Of a DNA stretch of 64,000 nucleotides, positions 53,758 to 64,000 are shown one piece after another. Source of the DNA: Nematopogon swammerdamellus (taxonomy: Eukaryota; Arthropoda; Insecta; Lepidoptera; Adelidae); assembly GCA_946902875.1 (NCBI GenBank), contig OX336355.1, forward strand, positions 15,967,347 to 16,031,346, written 5' to 3'. Positions within the stretch are counted from its first letter, which is position 1. Every line of letters starts with the position of its first letter. The position numbers and the translations under genes were made by a program. Below the pieces are notes generated by a model, which did not search any database, had not been told where the DNA came from, and was given only the letters and a program-made list of their open reading frames with translations.

Positions 53758-54209
53758 GCGTGACCTAAATCTACGGAATTGGGACACAAATGTGAAACTG
53801 CATACATCGCTCGTCGCATCTCCGCGTCTGTGTCCAACGAAGCAAGCAGTGTACCCTTGATATTGCGCTGAACTTTTTGGAGCCGTGTGTTTTGAAATTT
53901 GACTGAACTGAAATTTTAACGGCCTTCGTCAAGATTTGTGGCGTGTGAATTATGACCTGCTTGCTGTAGTGTTGTATACGCTCTCTCAAAATCTACATAA
54001 TATTATAGATATCGATGAAGTATTGCGTTTACCGCCCACTATCTCGATAGAATATAGAATCGATATCTCGATAGAAGATAGAATCGATCTATCTCGATCT
54101 CCATAGAATGGTATTTGTTAAACTGGCGACAAATAAACACTCATTTCATTTCATTCATTTCATTTCATTTCATAGAGCCGAATTACTAAAACTACAGATT
54201 TGTTCTGAA

Positions 54210-54682
54210 GCGGCGGGTGGCCGAGTGGTTAGGGGCATCGGCTTCTCATTCGAGAGGTCCGAGGTTCGAATCCGGTCTGCGTGTACCAATGAGTTTGTTT
54301 TTTCTGACGAAAAAATTTACGTGCATACCTACGCCTGCTGCTTCACCGTTCGAAATCGGTGTAACACTGTAGGTCCCTTGCACCTTGCTAGACATGTCTG
54401 TGTTGCTAGATGGTTGGTAGGCTCAAATTGTAGCCGACTGGGTTGGTACCATCGTACTAGATGTAAGATGGCCGCATAGCAGCCTCGGTTGTGTTGTGTT
54501 CTCATCTAGTCCAGTATAGCAAGCAATTCAGGCAAATCTCCGGTATGGCACCTACCTTCTCGGAGGTGATATAGGCTGGTCGGAGCATGTGCTTTAGCCC
54601 CACCGAGCATACCTACTGTCTGTATCCTCCTTGTTTAGCCCCTTCGACGCAGTCACCCATACCGGATTACATAAAAAAAAAA
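54210..54682 (+). mobile_element. SINE-B, full length with two internal expansions
   Basis: The head GCGGGTGGCCGAGTGGTTAG and GAGGTTCGAATCCGG is the best tRNA-like head here. Extra bases with a repeated GCTAGA lie in the core, and the tail has AGCCCCACCGAGCATACC inserted before a second AGCCCCTTCGACGCAGTCAC. Confidence 0.88.
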
Positions 54683-55190
54683 CAGTTGTCTTGTAAATAT
54701 TCGACTTCGGCAGATGTCGTATTTTATATTGTGTAGGGATTCCTTTGAGGAAAAAATCACTAGAGTCAATGTGGCTAAAATGTCCTTCGCTGAGCACTGT
54801 CTGAAAGGCTTATTAATAAATCAAATAAAAATTATATTTAGATTTATAGTTATTCATTTATTAGGTAGGTACTCCGTGGATAGGTATGGGTTTTCGTTGT
54901 TTATTTTCTCCAATGTTTTTTTCTCTTATTTTTTTTTATTATTATATTGTCTTTTGTTCTCTTCAACATGTATATCGACATAGGCAAATACTTGTCTATT
55001 TATTATTTTTCTAAATTGTACATGCATTCTCTTTCTTTATTTATTTCAAATTTAGGTACCTATAACATTTGTCGCACTATGATTTTTTTTTGTATGTGCA
55101 GGTAGGTCATCAATATCATATCAATTCGGTGTGTCAAAATTTCTGAATTCTGAACGCGGTTCTGTTGATTTTTTTTCTTGAAGGGATATT
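54683..55190. other. No recognised element
   Basis: AT-rich with T-runs. Short frames only. Confidence 0.45.
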
Positions 55191-55194
55191 TCAA

Positions 55195-55532
55195 ACATAC
55201 GTAAACACGCGCTGTATCCCGACAATCAGAGTAGCAGAGTAATCGGTGTTGTGGCTGCAAGGAGTAAATTACAACAAAACACCGACCACCACGTTTCGCA
55301 AAGTGCCTAGGTATTCGGACAAGACAAGATACGAGTAACTATAAAGCCGCGAGTAAGGCACGGAGACCCACCTGCTGCATGACTCGGTGGAAGAACCGCG
55401 CCTAAGTGAGATGCGGCTAGCCTGTCGCCCTTTAGCACAGCATTGTCCTTATTACTTAGTCACCTTTTACTAAATGCGCGGGGAGAGATGCAGTTGCATT
55501 ATTCATTTTTAAGTACCGGCCCCACACGGTAA
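55195..55532 (-). mobile_element. GTG element, near full length
   Basis: From ACATACGTAAACACGCGCTG to TTTTAAGTACCGGCCCCACACG, including CACCTGCTGCATGACTCGGT. It is moderately decayed. Confidence 0.78.
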
Positions 55533-55967
55533 TGTCTGAATTAAATCGCTAAAGTATTTTAAGTTACAAATGATTTTTATTTTCTTTCAGATAACAAATT
55601 AAATACCTACCTAATCTACACTTTCTAAAATCAAATGTCTCTAAATATGATAGATATCATAGATTCCCTCTAAGTAACATAGATTTCTATGTATAGATTT
55701 AAAAATACCAGTTCTCACAAAAAAAAACTCAATAACCCAAAATGTATTATACTACGCTTACACAGCATTGTCCCAAAAGGACAGCCGTGGAGGGCCCTCA
55801 AGGTGGAACCCACCACGCGGTGACCAGATGTGGCGATCCCACTGGACCCTAACGCGAGACGGGTCGCCCCACCGAGACAAAAGGGCGAGCGAGAATGTTT
55901 TTGTCCTTAGACGGCTCAATCGTTACGAGACGGTGCGTGATACTGTGGAAAGTAAAGAAATATTGTA

Positions 55968-56045
55968 TGCACTATAGCCTTTGCTCGCGGCTTCGCTCGC
56001 GTGAAATTCGTATTTAAAAAGAAGAAATTAAGTAAAACTACACAG
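55968..56045 (-). mobile_element. Helitron-like 3' end, second family
   Basis: CCTTTGCTCGCGGCTTCGCT and CGCGTGAAATTCGTATTTAA match the 3' end of the 9.7 kb element in inverse. The rest is absent. Confidence 0.5.
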
Positions 56046-57980
56046 AACCGTACACTTGACCTCCTCCACACCACCGATGACGTCACCACCATCTCCCCAA
56101 GTGTGCTCTCGTGCTCAGTACAACTTGCGATAGCGTCGAAAATACTCGTCCGATTTTCACCAAATAAACTCCCTTTGGCTCCCGCCATGCTAAAATGCTT
56201 ACCTACCTTTCAGTACCAGCCATTTTCGTATATCTCGCAAGGTAATGAATTTAGATCAATAATGTGTGTTCACTCTTATTTGTACTGAAATTACGCATGC
56301 AGTCATACCAAACACTTCAGGATGCACTTATTTAGGAGCACAGACCGATTTTTCGAACTCCAGGCAAAACAAAACAAACTCGACATTTTTTTCCGATTTT
56401 TTCTGACCAAAACTGTATAATTTCCCCATACAAGTCATATATCAAAATAAAAGTAATGAAACGTAATATCGAATACGAGTACACGATTTACGATACAACA
56501 TTTGTCTATTTCAGTGTCAGTGGAAATGTCAGTTGTCAAAAGTGACTTTTTTTTTTCATTTTCAATAATTATTTTCTGTGTGAAGGTGACGTGTTGACTG
56601 CTAGTTTTAACCAAGAATTGGCACCACTAGCACAGAATAGAAAAGAGTACTCCGTACAGAAGCTGCTCTGTACAAACACTCACAAAGAAATAGCTACTCT
56701 GCGACGACGCGATAAAGTACAAATTGACTCGCCCAGAGCTGCATGCCTAACCACGATAATTGCCTACATTTCGCTTCTCTTTCTGTCGTGTAACTCTATC
56801 TCGAAAGCGCGCCGTTCAGCGCGTTAAGGGCTGTGTCTTTGTGCTGTCTTATTGTGAGGAATAAAATGAAGATGATACCTACCAACTTTTATCGTTCTAG
56901 CTACCAACGATATGATATTTAGCTACGGCAAATTCATGCGAACAAATTCATGCATGCGTTAGCGTCACAATTAGTTTCTCACATCGAAGCGTGCATTGCG
57001 TGCAACCTTCCAGTGATAGTTTTGTTTGATCAATAAATTTAATGATCAATGATCATCTACAATGTACCTATTATCCTTATACGAATTAGGCCATACACAC
57101 CACGCTGTTCGGCGTACTAATGTTATTGGCAATATAATAATATCATTTTAAATCAATGACCTCCTACTATATGAATAAATAAATTACTAGAAATAAATCA
57201 AAATGCTACTAAACAAAATACTTACCTTTTTTCGTCTCTCGGCAATGAAAAAAAAGACAAGTTTTCATTTGTCTGTTGACTTTTGCACCCGTCCACTGCA
57301 CAATAATTACGTGATTTCGACATTTTCTAAATTCGAAAGCGCCACACGCCCGGTCTGGCTGGATAGCGACAGCCCACTGTTAATTGTACATTAGTCGGTA
57401 CGCCAAGCGGTAGGCATTTAACTCGCGACCTTGAGCGAGTGACGAAGGCCTGCCACTAGCACCTTTTAATAAGAAAAAAATGCCAGATTTGCCGCGCCGA
57501 CACCCGCGCGGGTGCTGTGAGACGTTACCGTAGCGCGCCGCGTAAAACCCGCGCGGTTGGTGAGCGCTAAAGGGCATTGTGGTTTTAGTACAAGTTCAAT
57601 TAGTAGACACTGCTGTTCCCACTGGCTGTTCCGTGGCCATTCCTGCTACTCCTTATTCCGCGTGTTCCAGGTTTCATAATGCATTTCCACTGTTACCCGA
57701 CGGGAAACACGCTTTCCGGACATCCAAAGTGCTCTCGGCGAGAGTGCTTCCTTTAAAAACGTCATTAATTTTCTCAGTTCCCGAAACACTGCGTGAGTGT
57801 AAAAGTGTGTGTATCTCTTTGCTGCAGCGAAAGTTTGGAATTCGAACGAAATGCGAAAACCTTTTTTTTTTTTCATTTTCTCGTTACATGCACGAATGCA
57901 AAAATTTCGATTGACGTGAACATATTGCCACAGATTGCCACCTTTCGGCAACACGTGGCACCATTCGTGTATTTTTGTCT
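56046..57980. other. No recognised element
   Basis: This is among the longest stretches with no window repeat. Patches at 57480-57580 and 57580-57880 have near-balanced composition and an open plus frame of 111 codons at 57579, but no known domain. Confidence 0.4.
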
Positions 57981-58134
57981 TTTTTTTTATGGAAACTGAC
58001 ACGGTTGGCTACATCACCTACAACATCCGTGATGTCAGCCCATAACACCGGGTGAGCTAGGTGCCATGTCGGTGCTTCCCTTCATTTCATGTCGGCTACA
58101 CTGAACTGGACGGAAAACACGAACTATTTACATA
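57981..58134 (-). mobile_element. SINE-A 3' fragment
   Basis: The tail reads TTTATGGAAACTGACACGGT to GAACTATTTACATA with the ATGAAATGAAGG variant, and is then replaced by a SINE-B body in the opposite orientation. Confidence 0.8.
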
Positions 58135-58135
58135 A

Positions 58136-58273
58136 ACCGGAATCGGTGTAAAACTGTAGGTCCCTTCCCTTGCGCCTTACCAGGGTGGCAGGCTCAAATT
58201 GTAGCCGACTGGGTTGATTCCACCGTACTGGATGTCAGATGGCCGCATAGCAACCTTGGCTGTGTTCTCTCAT
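58136..58273 (+). mobile_element. SINE-B central fragment
   Basis: GGAATCGGTGTAAAACTGTA, the core with GGTTGATTCCACCGTACTG and GATGGCCGCATAGCAACC, stopping at TGTTCTCTCATC. Confidence 0.8.
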
Positions 58274-58274
58274 C

Positions 58275-58407
58275 CGAGCCTTCGCCAACGCGGCGGTATC
58301 CGACGTGATCAAGTGGAACCGTGATATTTACACGGAGCACGTGACGGGCTGGAGGCAGTACGGGCCTAGGGACGTGGGGACATCTCACGGGCCAGTAGTG
58401 CTGTGAC
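58275..58407 (+). other. Coding-like GC-rich fragment of 44 codons
   Basis: An open frame reads RAFANAAVSDVIKWNRDIYT, EHVTGWRQYG and DVGTSHGPVVL before a stop. It has third-position GC unlike its surroundings. It lies between a SINE-B fragment and a hAT MITE whose target was in its last codons. I do not recognise the protein; it may be a captured gene piece. Confidence 0.3.
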
Positions 58408-58997
58408 CAGGCTTGCCACCTTTTAGCAGTAGGAAAGGACAGGAAATCGTAGATTTTTTCGAAATTTTCAAAATCTGGTATATTTTCTTTTAGAGAAAAT
58501 TTTGAAATTTCAGAGAAAATACTATCATCGCTGAAACCAAACCACCTGTTCATATAAGTAATCAATTGCTCGACGATAAAAAAAATGTATATCTTCATTT
58601 TTTGGCGGTAATTTCAATTTATGTAAATGTTGGCTGCTTCATTTTTTGCCGGGCTTTAAATCCAAAATATTATTTATCAAGATGAGTTGGTAATTTTCGC
58701 TTCAACTCATTGTAAACTACAAAAATGCCAGAAAGTGTCGTATCCATTGCGTGTAACTGATTTATCGATATTTTAAAGAACTCCATAGCATGGTTTGGTG
58801 TGGTGTGTGTTTGTGGTTGGCGTGTGCGTGCGGCGTGCATGAGCCAATGATGGCGAAATTAAGCACAGCCCATATATCTTTACACTGTGGCGAAAGTAAG
58901 GACAATTTACGTCCTTTCCACTTACAAGAAAGGACGAAGGACATTTGACTCGAAATAAGGACTTTTTCCTCCCAAAAAAGGACGGGTGGCAAGCCTG
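58408..58997 (+). mobile_element. hAT-type MITE with 8-bp target duplication
   Basis: TIRs CAGGCTTGCCACC and GGTGGCAAGCCTG are flanked by GCTGTGAC on both sides (58400-58407, 58998-59005). There is no transposase frame. Confidence 0.92.
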
Positions 58998-59250
58998 GCT
59001 GTGACTCACCAGGCGATAATACCTATTTTCATGTTTTTTTTTTTTTTTAATTTTCATTTATGTTTCCATTATTAATGTGTTTATTGCGTAGGTGGGCCTG
59101 CGATACATTTACTTAGTTTTCATCTTTTTGTATTTTATTTTCATTAGAGTCATCTTATTCATTTTAATCGAATTTTGCCCACCTACTGTTTGATTATTTA
59201 ATGAATTTAAATTTTTTTTAAGTTTCTTTAAGTTAAATAAATTATTTTAT

Positions 59251-59376
59251 ATCCAGCGATCCAAAGGGGAAATCTCCGGTATGACACCTACCTTCTCCGA
59301 TGTGATATTGGCTGGTCGGAGCGCATGTTTTGGCCCCTCTGACTCAACCACCCATACCGGATTACATTAAAAAAAA
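59251..59376 (+). mobile_element. SINE-B tail just upstream of FGFR exon 59409
   Basis: CCAGCGATCCAAAGGGGAAA, TCTCCGGTATGACACCTACC and GACTCAACCACCCATACCGG, with ATTACATTAAAAAAAA. Its A-run ends 32 bases before the exon. Confidence 0.85.
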
Positions 59377-59408
59377 GTATTTTAACCATATGTTTTCTAT
59401 CTTTCCAG

Positions 59409-59556
59409 ACGAAGCGTTGAACGGCGGAACAGTTGAGGTCTTCAGCAACGAGAGACTTCGGCTCAAGTGCGAGGTGGATCTGCAGAAGTCTGCAGTGTCC
59501 TGGTATAAAGACGGGCACCCATTCAGCAACATATATACGAAAGCTAGATTCAAGTG
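59409..59556 (+). CDS. FGF receptor homologue, exon encoding first half of Ig domain 1 (partial gene)
   Basis: This is the first visible exon of a receptor tyrosine kinase of the FGFR family, which binds FGF ligands at the cell surface and in insects drives tracheal and mesodermal cell migration (family knowledge). The exon opens after the acceptor TTTCTATCTTTCCAG with the last two bases of a split codon and ends in TG before GTAAGA, so it is split at both ends. It encodes about 49 residues with the Ig-fold cysteine (RLRLKCEV) and the core tryptophan (VSWYKDG). The second half of the domain is in the next exon, and joining TG to G restores Trp. The FGFR assignment comes mainly from the fourth exon. 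Breathless-type and heartless-type receptors cannot be separated here because the kinase is outside the window. The upstream exon with the signal peptide was not found. Confidence 0.85.
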
Positions 59557-59629
59557 GTAAGAATTAATTTTAATTTCACCATCGCCGCTGCTCTGATGTA
59601 TATTGGCTTCCCTCATCCCTCCTGCCCCC

Positions 59630-59739
59630 AACCTGTCGCCCTTAAGCACGGCACCTTATCCCTTAGTCGCCTTTTACGACATGCCAGAGGAGAGATGCAG
59701 TGGAGCTATTCTTTTTAAGTACCGGCCCCACACGGTACA
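59630..59739 (-). mobile_element. GTG-element head in the FGFR intron between exons 1 and 2
   Basis: CCTTAGTCGCCTTTTACGAC and AGAGATGCAGTGGAGCTATT, then GTACCGGCCCCACACGGTA. Confidence 0.75.
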
Positions 59740-59804
59740 AACAGTAATAAATGGGCTTATTATATTAAGAAAAATTATTTACATGAAACAAAATTACAAA
59801 AATG

Positions 59805-60222
59805 AAAAAAAAACCCGACCCTTAAAAAGTTGAAAATAATTTCCGTTTACTTACTTAAAGAATTCGGGGAATCGCTACGTAAATTCCCACGCAGCTCTGA
59901 GTTTTTATATAACTTCATTTAACTTTTATTTCAAGACTTTAAAAAAAAAACCGCATGCAAATCGGTCCACTTTATAATTAATTTTTGATTACTTAATTAC
60001 TTTATTAATTGATTACAAACATAGCTAATAAGTAATTAAGTAATCAAAAATTAATTATAAAGTGTTATCCATCCCGATTAAACCAGCTTTCTAATAAAAA
60101 AAAACCCGCATCCAAATCCGTAATTCCGTTTAGGAGCTACGATGCCACAGAGAGACACACCCATACACACATACACCCACACGTTAAACTTATAAGACCC
60201 CTCTTTTTTCGTCGGGGGTTAA
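59805..60222 (+). mobile_element. MITE with ACCCCCGAC termini in the FGFR intron between exons 1 and 2
   Basis: The left end is AAACCCGACCCTTAAAAAGT and the right end TTTTTTCGTCGGGGGTTAAT. It contains a perfect 31-bp inverted repeat (59970-60000 and 60032-60062) absent from the 15.7 kb copy. Confidence 0.75.
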
Positions 60223-60477
60223 TAAAATAAGCATTAAAACAAAACAAGGACCTAATAAAGATGTGACCATAATAAAGCATTTTCGCCACACTTAGGACAT
60301 GCTTGTCACATCTTATGGTTGTCTCATGGATACAAAAGAAGAGATCGTATTTTTTTACGAGATATAATCTTAAGATTAGCGGAACCATAGATAATCCATC
60401 GAAAAGTGATTTTAATCTCGACTTGCTATTTAACAATTTCTTAGCAAATATACAAAAGAATATTTCACATATTTCAG

Positions 60478-60629
60478 GTTAAGATTCCTGAGACCAGCTA
60501 CGCCAAAGGATGCTGGAACATACACGTGTTCCATCTCAGATACCAAGAGTGGAACCATCAGCGAAAGGAATGTCACGATTCAGTACACGGATGGTAACCG
60601 CGTGAAACAGAAGCGAGATACTTTGGAAG
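60478..60629 (+). CDS. FGF receptor homologue, exon encoding second half of Ig domain 1
   Basis: The exon follows the acceptor ATATTTCAG and ends in a single G before GTACAAG. Its first G completes the Trp codon from the previous exon. It encodes about 50 residues containing the classic Ig motif DAGTYTC, whose cysteine pairs with LKCEV in the upstream exon, then a final strand with a possible N-glycosylation site (NVT). The end is basic (VKQKRD) and leads into the linker. The split-codon phase of one base matches the next exon. The intron before it is 921 bp and holds a GTG-element head and a MITE. Confidence 0.85.
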
Positions 60630-60774
60630 GTACAAGACATTGTTTGTCTTCTTAATATTATCTTAATCTTCCTAGCTAATCTTTTTCGTTTTGTCTTAAA
60701 TGTGCGGTAAGTAAACACGGAACCCTTCGCTCTGTCTGTGGCGGCGGTGGACTTGGTATTAAATTCGATTCCCT

Positions 60775-61075
60775 GCCGGATTAGTTTTTCTGATTGACAA
60801 AATTTACGTGCACACCTACACCTGCTGCTTCACCGTTCGGAACCGGTGTAAAACTGTAGGTCCTTTGCTTCTTACTAGGGGGTAGGCTCAAATTGTTGCC
60901 GACTGGGTTGATACCACCGAACTGGATGTAAGATGGCCGCATAGCAGCCTCGGCTGTGTTTTCTTCTAGTCCAATATAGACAGCAATCCAAAGTCTCCGG
61001 TATGACTTTTTCTCAAAGGTAATAATTGGCTGGTCGGAACATGTACTCTGGCCTCTCTGACGGCCACCAAACGGG
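60775..61075 (+). mobile_element. SINE-B in the FGFR intron between exons 2 and 3
   Basis: TACACCTGCTGCTTCACCGT, the core with GGGTTGATACCACCGAACTG, GATGGCCGCATAGCAGCC and a degraded tail. The head is only hinted at. Confidence 0.8.
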
Positions 61076-61187
61076 TGAAATGACCTCCGACAGGTTAGAG
61101 TAGGTAGTTAGGTTGGTTAAGTAGAAAACCTATGTCTACTGCAAGAATCTAGACTTTGGGTACGACTTCCTGCTGCAATTTTTTGAA

Positions 61188-61305
61188 TTTTTTTTTCTGG
61201 TAACTCCCTAGGTTGTCTACATCAACTACAACATCCGTGATGTCAGGCCATAACACCGGGTGAACTAGGCGCCATGTCATTGCTTCCCTTCATTTCATAA
61301 ATGTT
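61188..61305 (-). mobile_element. SINE-A 3' fragment in an FGFR intron
   Basis: CTACAACATCCGTGATGTCA, GGCCATAACACCGGGTGAAC and CTTCCCTTCATTTCAT mark the tail. It lies in the intron between exons 2 and 3. Confidence 0.75.
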
Positions 61306-62269
61306 TTGACTATTTTAAAGCTCTAGACGGGAAAACATGTTGGAATGAGAATACTTAGCAATAATGGTAGCATATCAGTAAAGTGTTAAGTATTTCCAAA
61401 TTGCCAAAAGCGAAAATAGCTAGGAATGTTTAGTGCTTTGATATGCTAGCAATCGTATTGATAAATTTATTGGAAGCACGCAGTTGGATAAACATTGACT
61501 TGCAATATTGAATTCCATACAGGAGCTTACCGGACTCAGTGGATAAATCTAAAATTACTCCGTTATGCTTGCATTTACACTGCGATTGGCTGACAAAGAT
61601 GTTGGGAGATTGTGAGATGCAAATAGAATTTTAAAAGATATATTCATAGTACAGATAGGGAATTTACAGTTGAAGCTTAACTGAGAAGAAAGGAACCGTC
61701 TATTTTTCGTATTAAGGTTCAACTGTAAATATTTTACAAAATTCATGTCATGGTTAATTAAAGTTTATGAAAAGCCAACTTTTGACGCAGCATAAGAAGC
61801 TGGGATAATAGACAAAATCATTAGAAGCCCCCGTTCGAAACCGAATGCTTTTGGGTGTCGTCGGCTCAACTATTCACGCTGACGGGCGCCTAGTGTCTAG
61901 CGTATCCATATAAAAAAAAAACATGACACAGCTGACAAGATATCAGCACATTTAATAATATTACCTGCCGAAACACAATGCACTGTCTTGTTAAAAGTTG
62001 ATTTATTGTTTAATGTTCTACCAATATAATCGATTTCATTACAAAAAAAAAAAACATGAAGTAGAAGAATACTCTCACCAATGCTTTAAGATATTTGCAA
62101 TAAGTGGACTCTAAGTATATTAGGCGCTCTACTATAGGAAACTCCACTCACATCTAGTCGCCTTGAGCGCCAGTTCTTGGAGGGATGATTCCCTTGACAC
62201 TTCCTGAGGAGCTTGTCCCTGCGGTACTCCAAATACCGTGCTAACTAAGTTTTAACTCCATGTTTCCAG
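61306..62269. other. FGFR intron sequence without recognised element
   Basis: This is the right part of the intron between exons 2 and 3. A possible element end CGTATCCATATAAAAAAAAA lies at 61900. Confidence 0.5.
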
Positions 62270-62638
62270 ATTATCAGTCGGACGTGGATATGTCGAAAAG
62301 AGATCTTCCAGAAAGTAGATCGTTACAGCGCGCTCTACCGCTACAGGGGACAAAGGATATCGAATCCTACAACATCGACACCAACGATCACATTCTAGAG
62401 GAACAAAACAAGAGCGATGACAACCACAAGAAAAATGACGACATCCAACCAGTGAAGAAAGCCGAAGTTATAAATAACAAAAACGAAAAAGACGATCACG
62501 ACTCAGCCAAATCACTAGCCGGTTTCTTGGACACGAACGAAAAGGAATTCAAACCAAAATTTAGGAATTATGAGAAAATGTACAACACGGAAGTGAAGCC
62601 GGCGGGAAACACTGCCCGCTTTAGATGCGCTGCTGAAG
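62270..62638 (+). CDS. FGF receptor homologue, exon encoding acidic linker and start of Ig domain 2
   Basis: The acceptor is CATGTTTCCAG and the donor is G|GTGAGG. The 123-codon exon stays open in the frame set by the previous exon (G plus AT gives Asp). It is hydrophilic and rich in D, E, N and K (for example NKSDDNHKKNDD), which fits the acid-box linker that FGFRs carry between Ig domains 1 and 2 and that keeps the receptor inactive without ligand. The last 35 residues, with KFRNYEKMYNTEVKPAGN and then TARFRCAAEG, align with the segment that begins FGFR Ig domain 2 and contains the heparan-sulphate contact. The reading frame runs on past the donor into a stop, so the longer open frame there is not the protein. 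Confidence 0.9.
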
Positions 62639-62879
62639 GTGAGGTTTCGCATTACTTTCTATATTTTTCATCCTCAATAATTAAAATACCACTGAATCAA
62701 ATAGGCATTCTGGAATTAAATTACAAGCTGCTCTGACTCTTCATTACGAGATGAGTTTTTATCAGACTCTGCTCTAATTCAAATAACCCCAAACCAAGGA
62801 GATTTAAATATAACCAGGTAGTTTCAATATATTTGCACCAAACAATTGTATTTGTTTTTTTTTATACAAAATCGCAGAC

Positions 62880-63132
62880 CATATCCACTGGTCAGGGATT
62901 GCATCCCTACACGCTGGACGTACCACAGATAAACCAGTCGGTTATGCAGATGTTTTCTCCACAGAACTGGTAAACTTTGGAACGCTCCCTTTCCCCCCAA
63001 ATATTTCATATACATATTTCCCTCCAAATACAGTCTCGAAGGGGCTTTCAATAGAGGCGTGAATAGGCACTGGGGCCATGATGGCATTCGCCACCCCCGC
63101 ATGCTACTGAATGTCCATGGGTTCTATAAAAA
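62880..63132 (+). mobile_element. LINE family L8 remnant in the FGFR intron before exon 4
   Basis: The frame CRCFLHRTGKLWNAPFPPK is a LINE C-terminal motif. The 3' part GGCGTGAATAGGCA, CATTCGCCACCCCCGCATG and GAATGTCCATGGG, then an A-run, matches L8. It lies wholly inside the intron 62639-63565 and breaks no exon. Confidence 0.65.
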
Positions 63133-63565
63133 AAAACTACGAATGAGCAGATTTAAACTTTAGACGTTCCTATCCGTGGTTTAACATAAATTAACCTGCA
63201 GATAAATTTATTTGGGCATAGGCCCAATTGCGGGAAGGGGGTTTATCCTCTTATTTTTCTATGGTTCCACTAATCTTAGGATTATCTCACGGACACAGAA
63301 AAAGATATGAGATATAATGGAATTGCGCGAGATAGTCTAATAGGCAGAATCCGCATTCCCACTTTTGGGCTTTAAAGGTCTCCACTAGCATTCCAGATGA
63401 TTACTGAAGTCTGGCTTTATCTGATGTTATGAAAGCCACAACTGAAAGTCAGTACATTATCTTTACGCCAATTCCTGTCCGCTATCCAGATGCAAAGTTC
63501 CATTACCCCATCCCACGCTTCCCAATCCTTGAACACTGACATATAAAATGCACTGATCATTGCAG

Positions 63566-63757
63566 GAAATCCAATGCCGAATATAACGTGGTACAAAAAC
63601 GGCATTACCCCACCCGTGCGTCAGCTGGGTGGCATCCAACACAACAAATGGACGATCATGTTGGAAGACCTGATAACAACGGACGCTGGAAACTACACGT
63701 GTGTCGTGTGCAACACCTTGGGATGCATCAACTATACTTACACACTTCAAGTTCTAG
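63566..63757 (+). CDS. FGF receptor homologue, exon encoding Ig domain 2
   Basis: The acceptor is ATCATTGCAG and the donor is G|GTAAGATGG, again splitting a codon after one base. The 64 residues begin GNPMPNITWYKNG, match the Ig domain 2 pattern of FGFRs (GxPxPxxxWxKNG), and continue with KWTIMLEDLITTDAGNYTC and a final strand INYTYTLQVL like the vertebrate NHTYQLDVV-type end. Sites NIT, NYT and NYT could be glycosylated. This exon is the strongest evidence for FGFR over other Ig-type receptors. The gene continues beyond the window, where Ig domain 3, the membrane segment and the kinase are expected. Confidence 0.93.
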
Positions 63758-64000
63758 GTAAGATGGATTGGCAAATCTCTGGAATCAAGGTTGAATGTTT
63801 CAGCGTCAAATGGTATCGTATTACGCGTTACATGTTGTTAACAAGCCGAGATCAAGTATCAAATTTATAGTCGATTTCACCACCTCCTGTTAAGTCTCGA
63901 TTAACAATTATCTTTCGATTAAAGAGACATTTCTCACATAGTTAACAGGAGATGACCGGCAGCTAAATATAGCCGAAGCTGGTGAAATCACCCTTCATTG

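Noticed and set aside
54210..54285. Functional tRNA gene
   Set aside because: A and B boxes are good, but acceptor pairing and anticodon loop are not convincing, and the same head leads the SINE-B body in other copies.
62639..62736. Longer FGFR exon reading through to the stop at 62736
   Set aside because: A consensus donor at 62639 and exact phase match to exon 63566 show that this is intron.

Overview
The window looks like lepidopteran (moth or butterfly) nuclear DNA. It is AT-rich with few real coding segments and is packed with insect-type non-LTR retrotransposon ends, SINEs, Helitrons and small inverted-repeat elements. The 5S-derived part of the commonest SINE agrees best with insect 5S rRNA as I remember it. 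The species cannot be named from sequence alone.

One host gene is visible. Four exons at the right edge (59409-59556, 60478-60629, 62270-62638, 63566-63757, plus strand) share one reading frame with a consistent split-codon phase. They encode the N-terminal ectodomain of a fibroblast growth factor receptor: Ig domain 1, an acidic linker, and Ig domain 2 with the conserved heparin-site region. The third Ig domain, membrane segment and kinase must lie beyond 64000. The signal-peptide exon lies upstream and was not found, so part or all of bases 1-59408 may be a long 5' intron or intergenic DNA.

The rest is a layered repeat landscape. SINE-A has a head combining tRNA-like A and B boxes with a block closely matching the 3' half of 5S rRNA. 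SINE-B has an ordinary tRNA-like head. The two share a central hairpin module but differ in head, loop and tail. SINE-C joins the head of a third family (the GTG element) to the SINE-A body with one repeated junction, so the set behaves like a kit of exchangeable modules. LINE remnants include a 1.1 kb reverse transcriptase ORF at 30 kb, an R4/Dong-like C-terminus at 35 kb, and many 3' ends, some sharing their terminal motif with SINE-B.

DNA elements include two hAT-type MITEs with perfect 8-bp target duplications (44149-44429, 58408-58997), a long-TIR element with first-exon-like content (37604-38266), a TA-flanked MITE (50994-51389), a 153-bp hairpin MITE (39197-39349), a TIR element found twice with a LINE fragment inside (4190-4905, 31995-32665), and Helitron-like elements including a 381-bp tandem array (24068-25197). 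A 2.4 kb inverted-repeat complex lies at 15.8-18.3 kb. Nearly all longer open frames outside the FGFR exons and the 30 kb LINE run across these repeats and are not genes.
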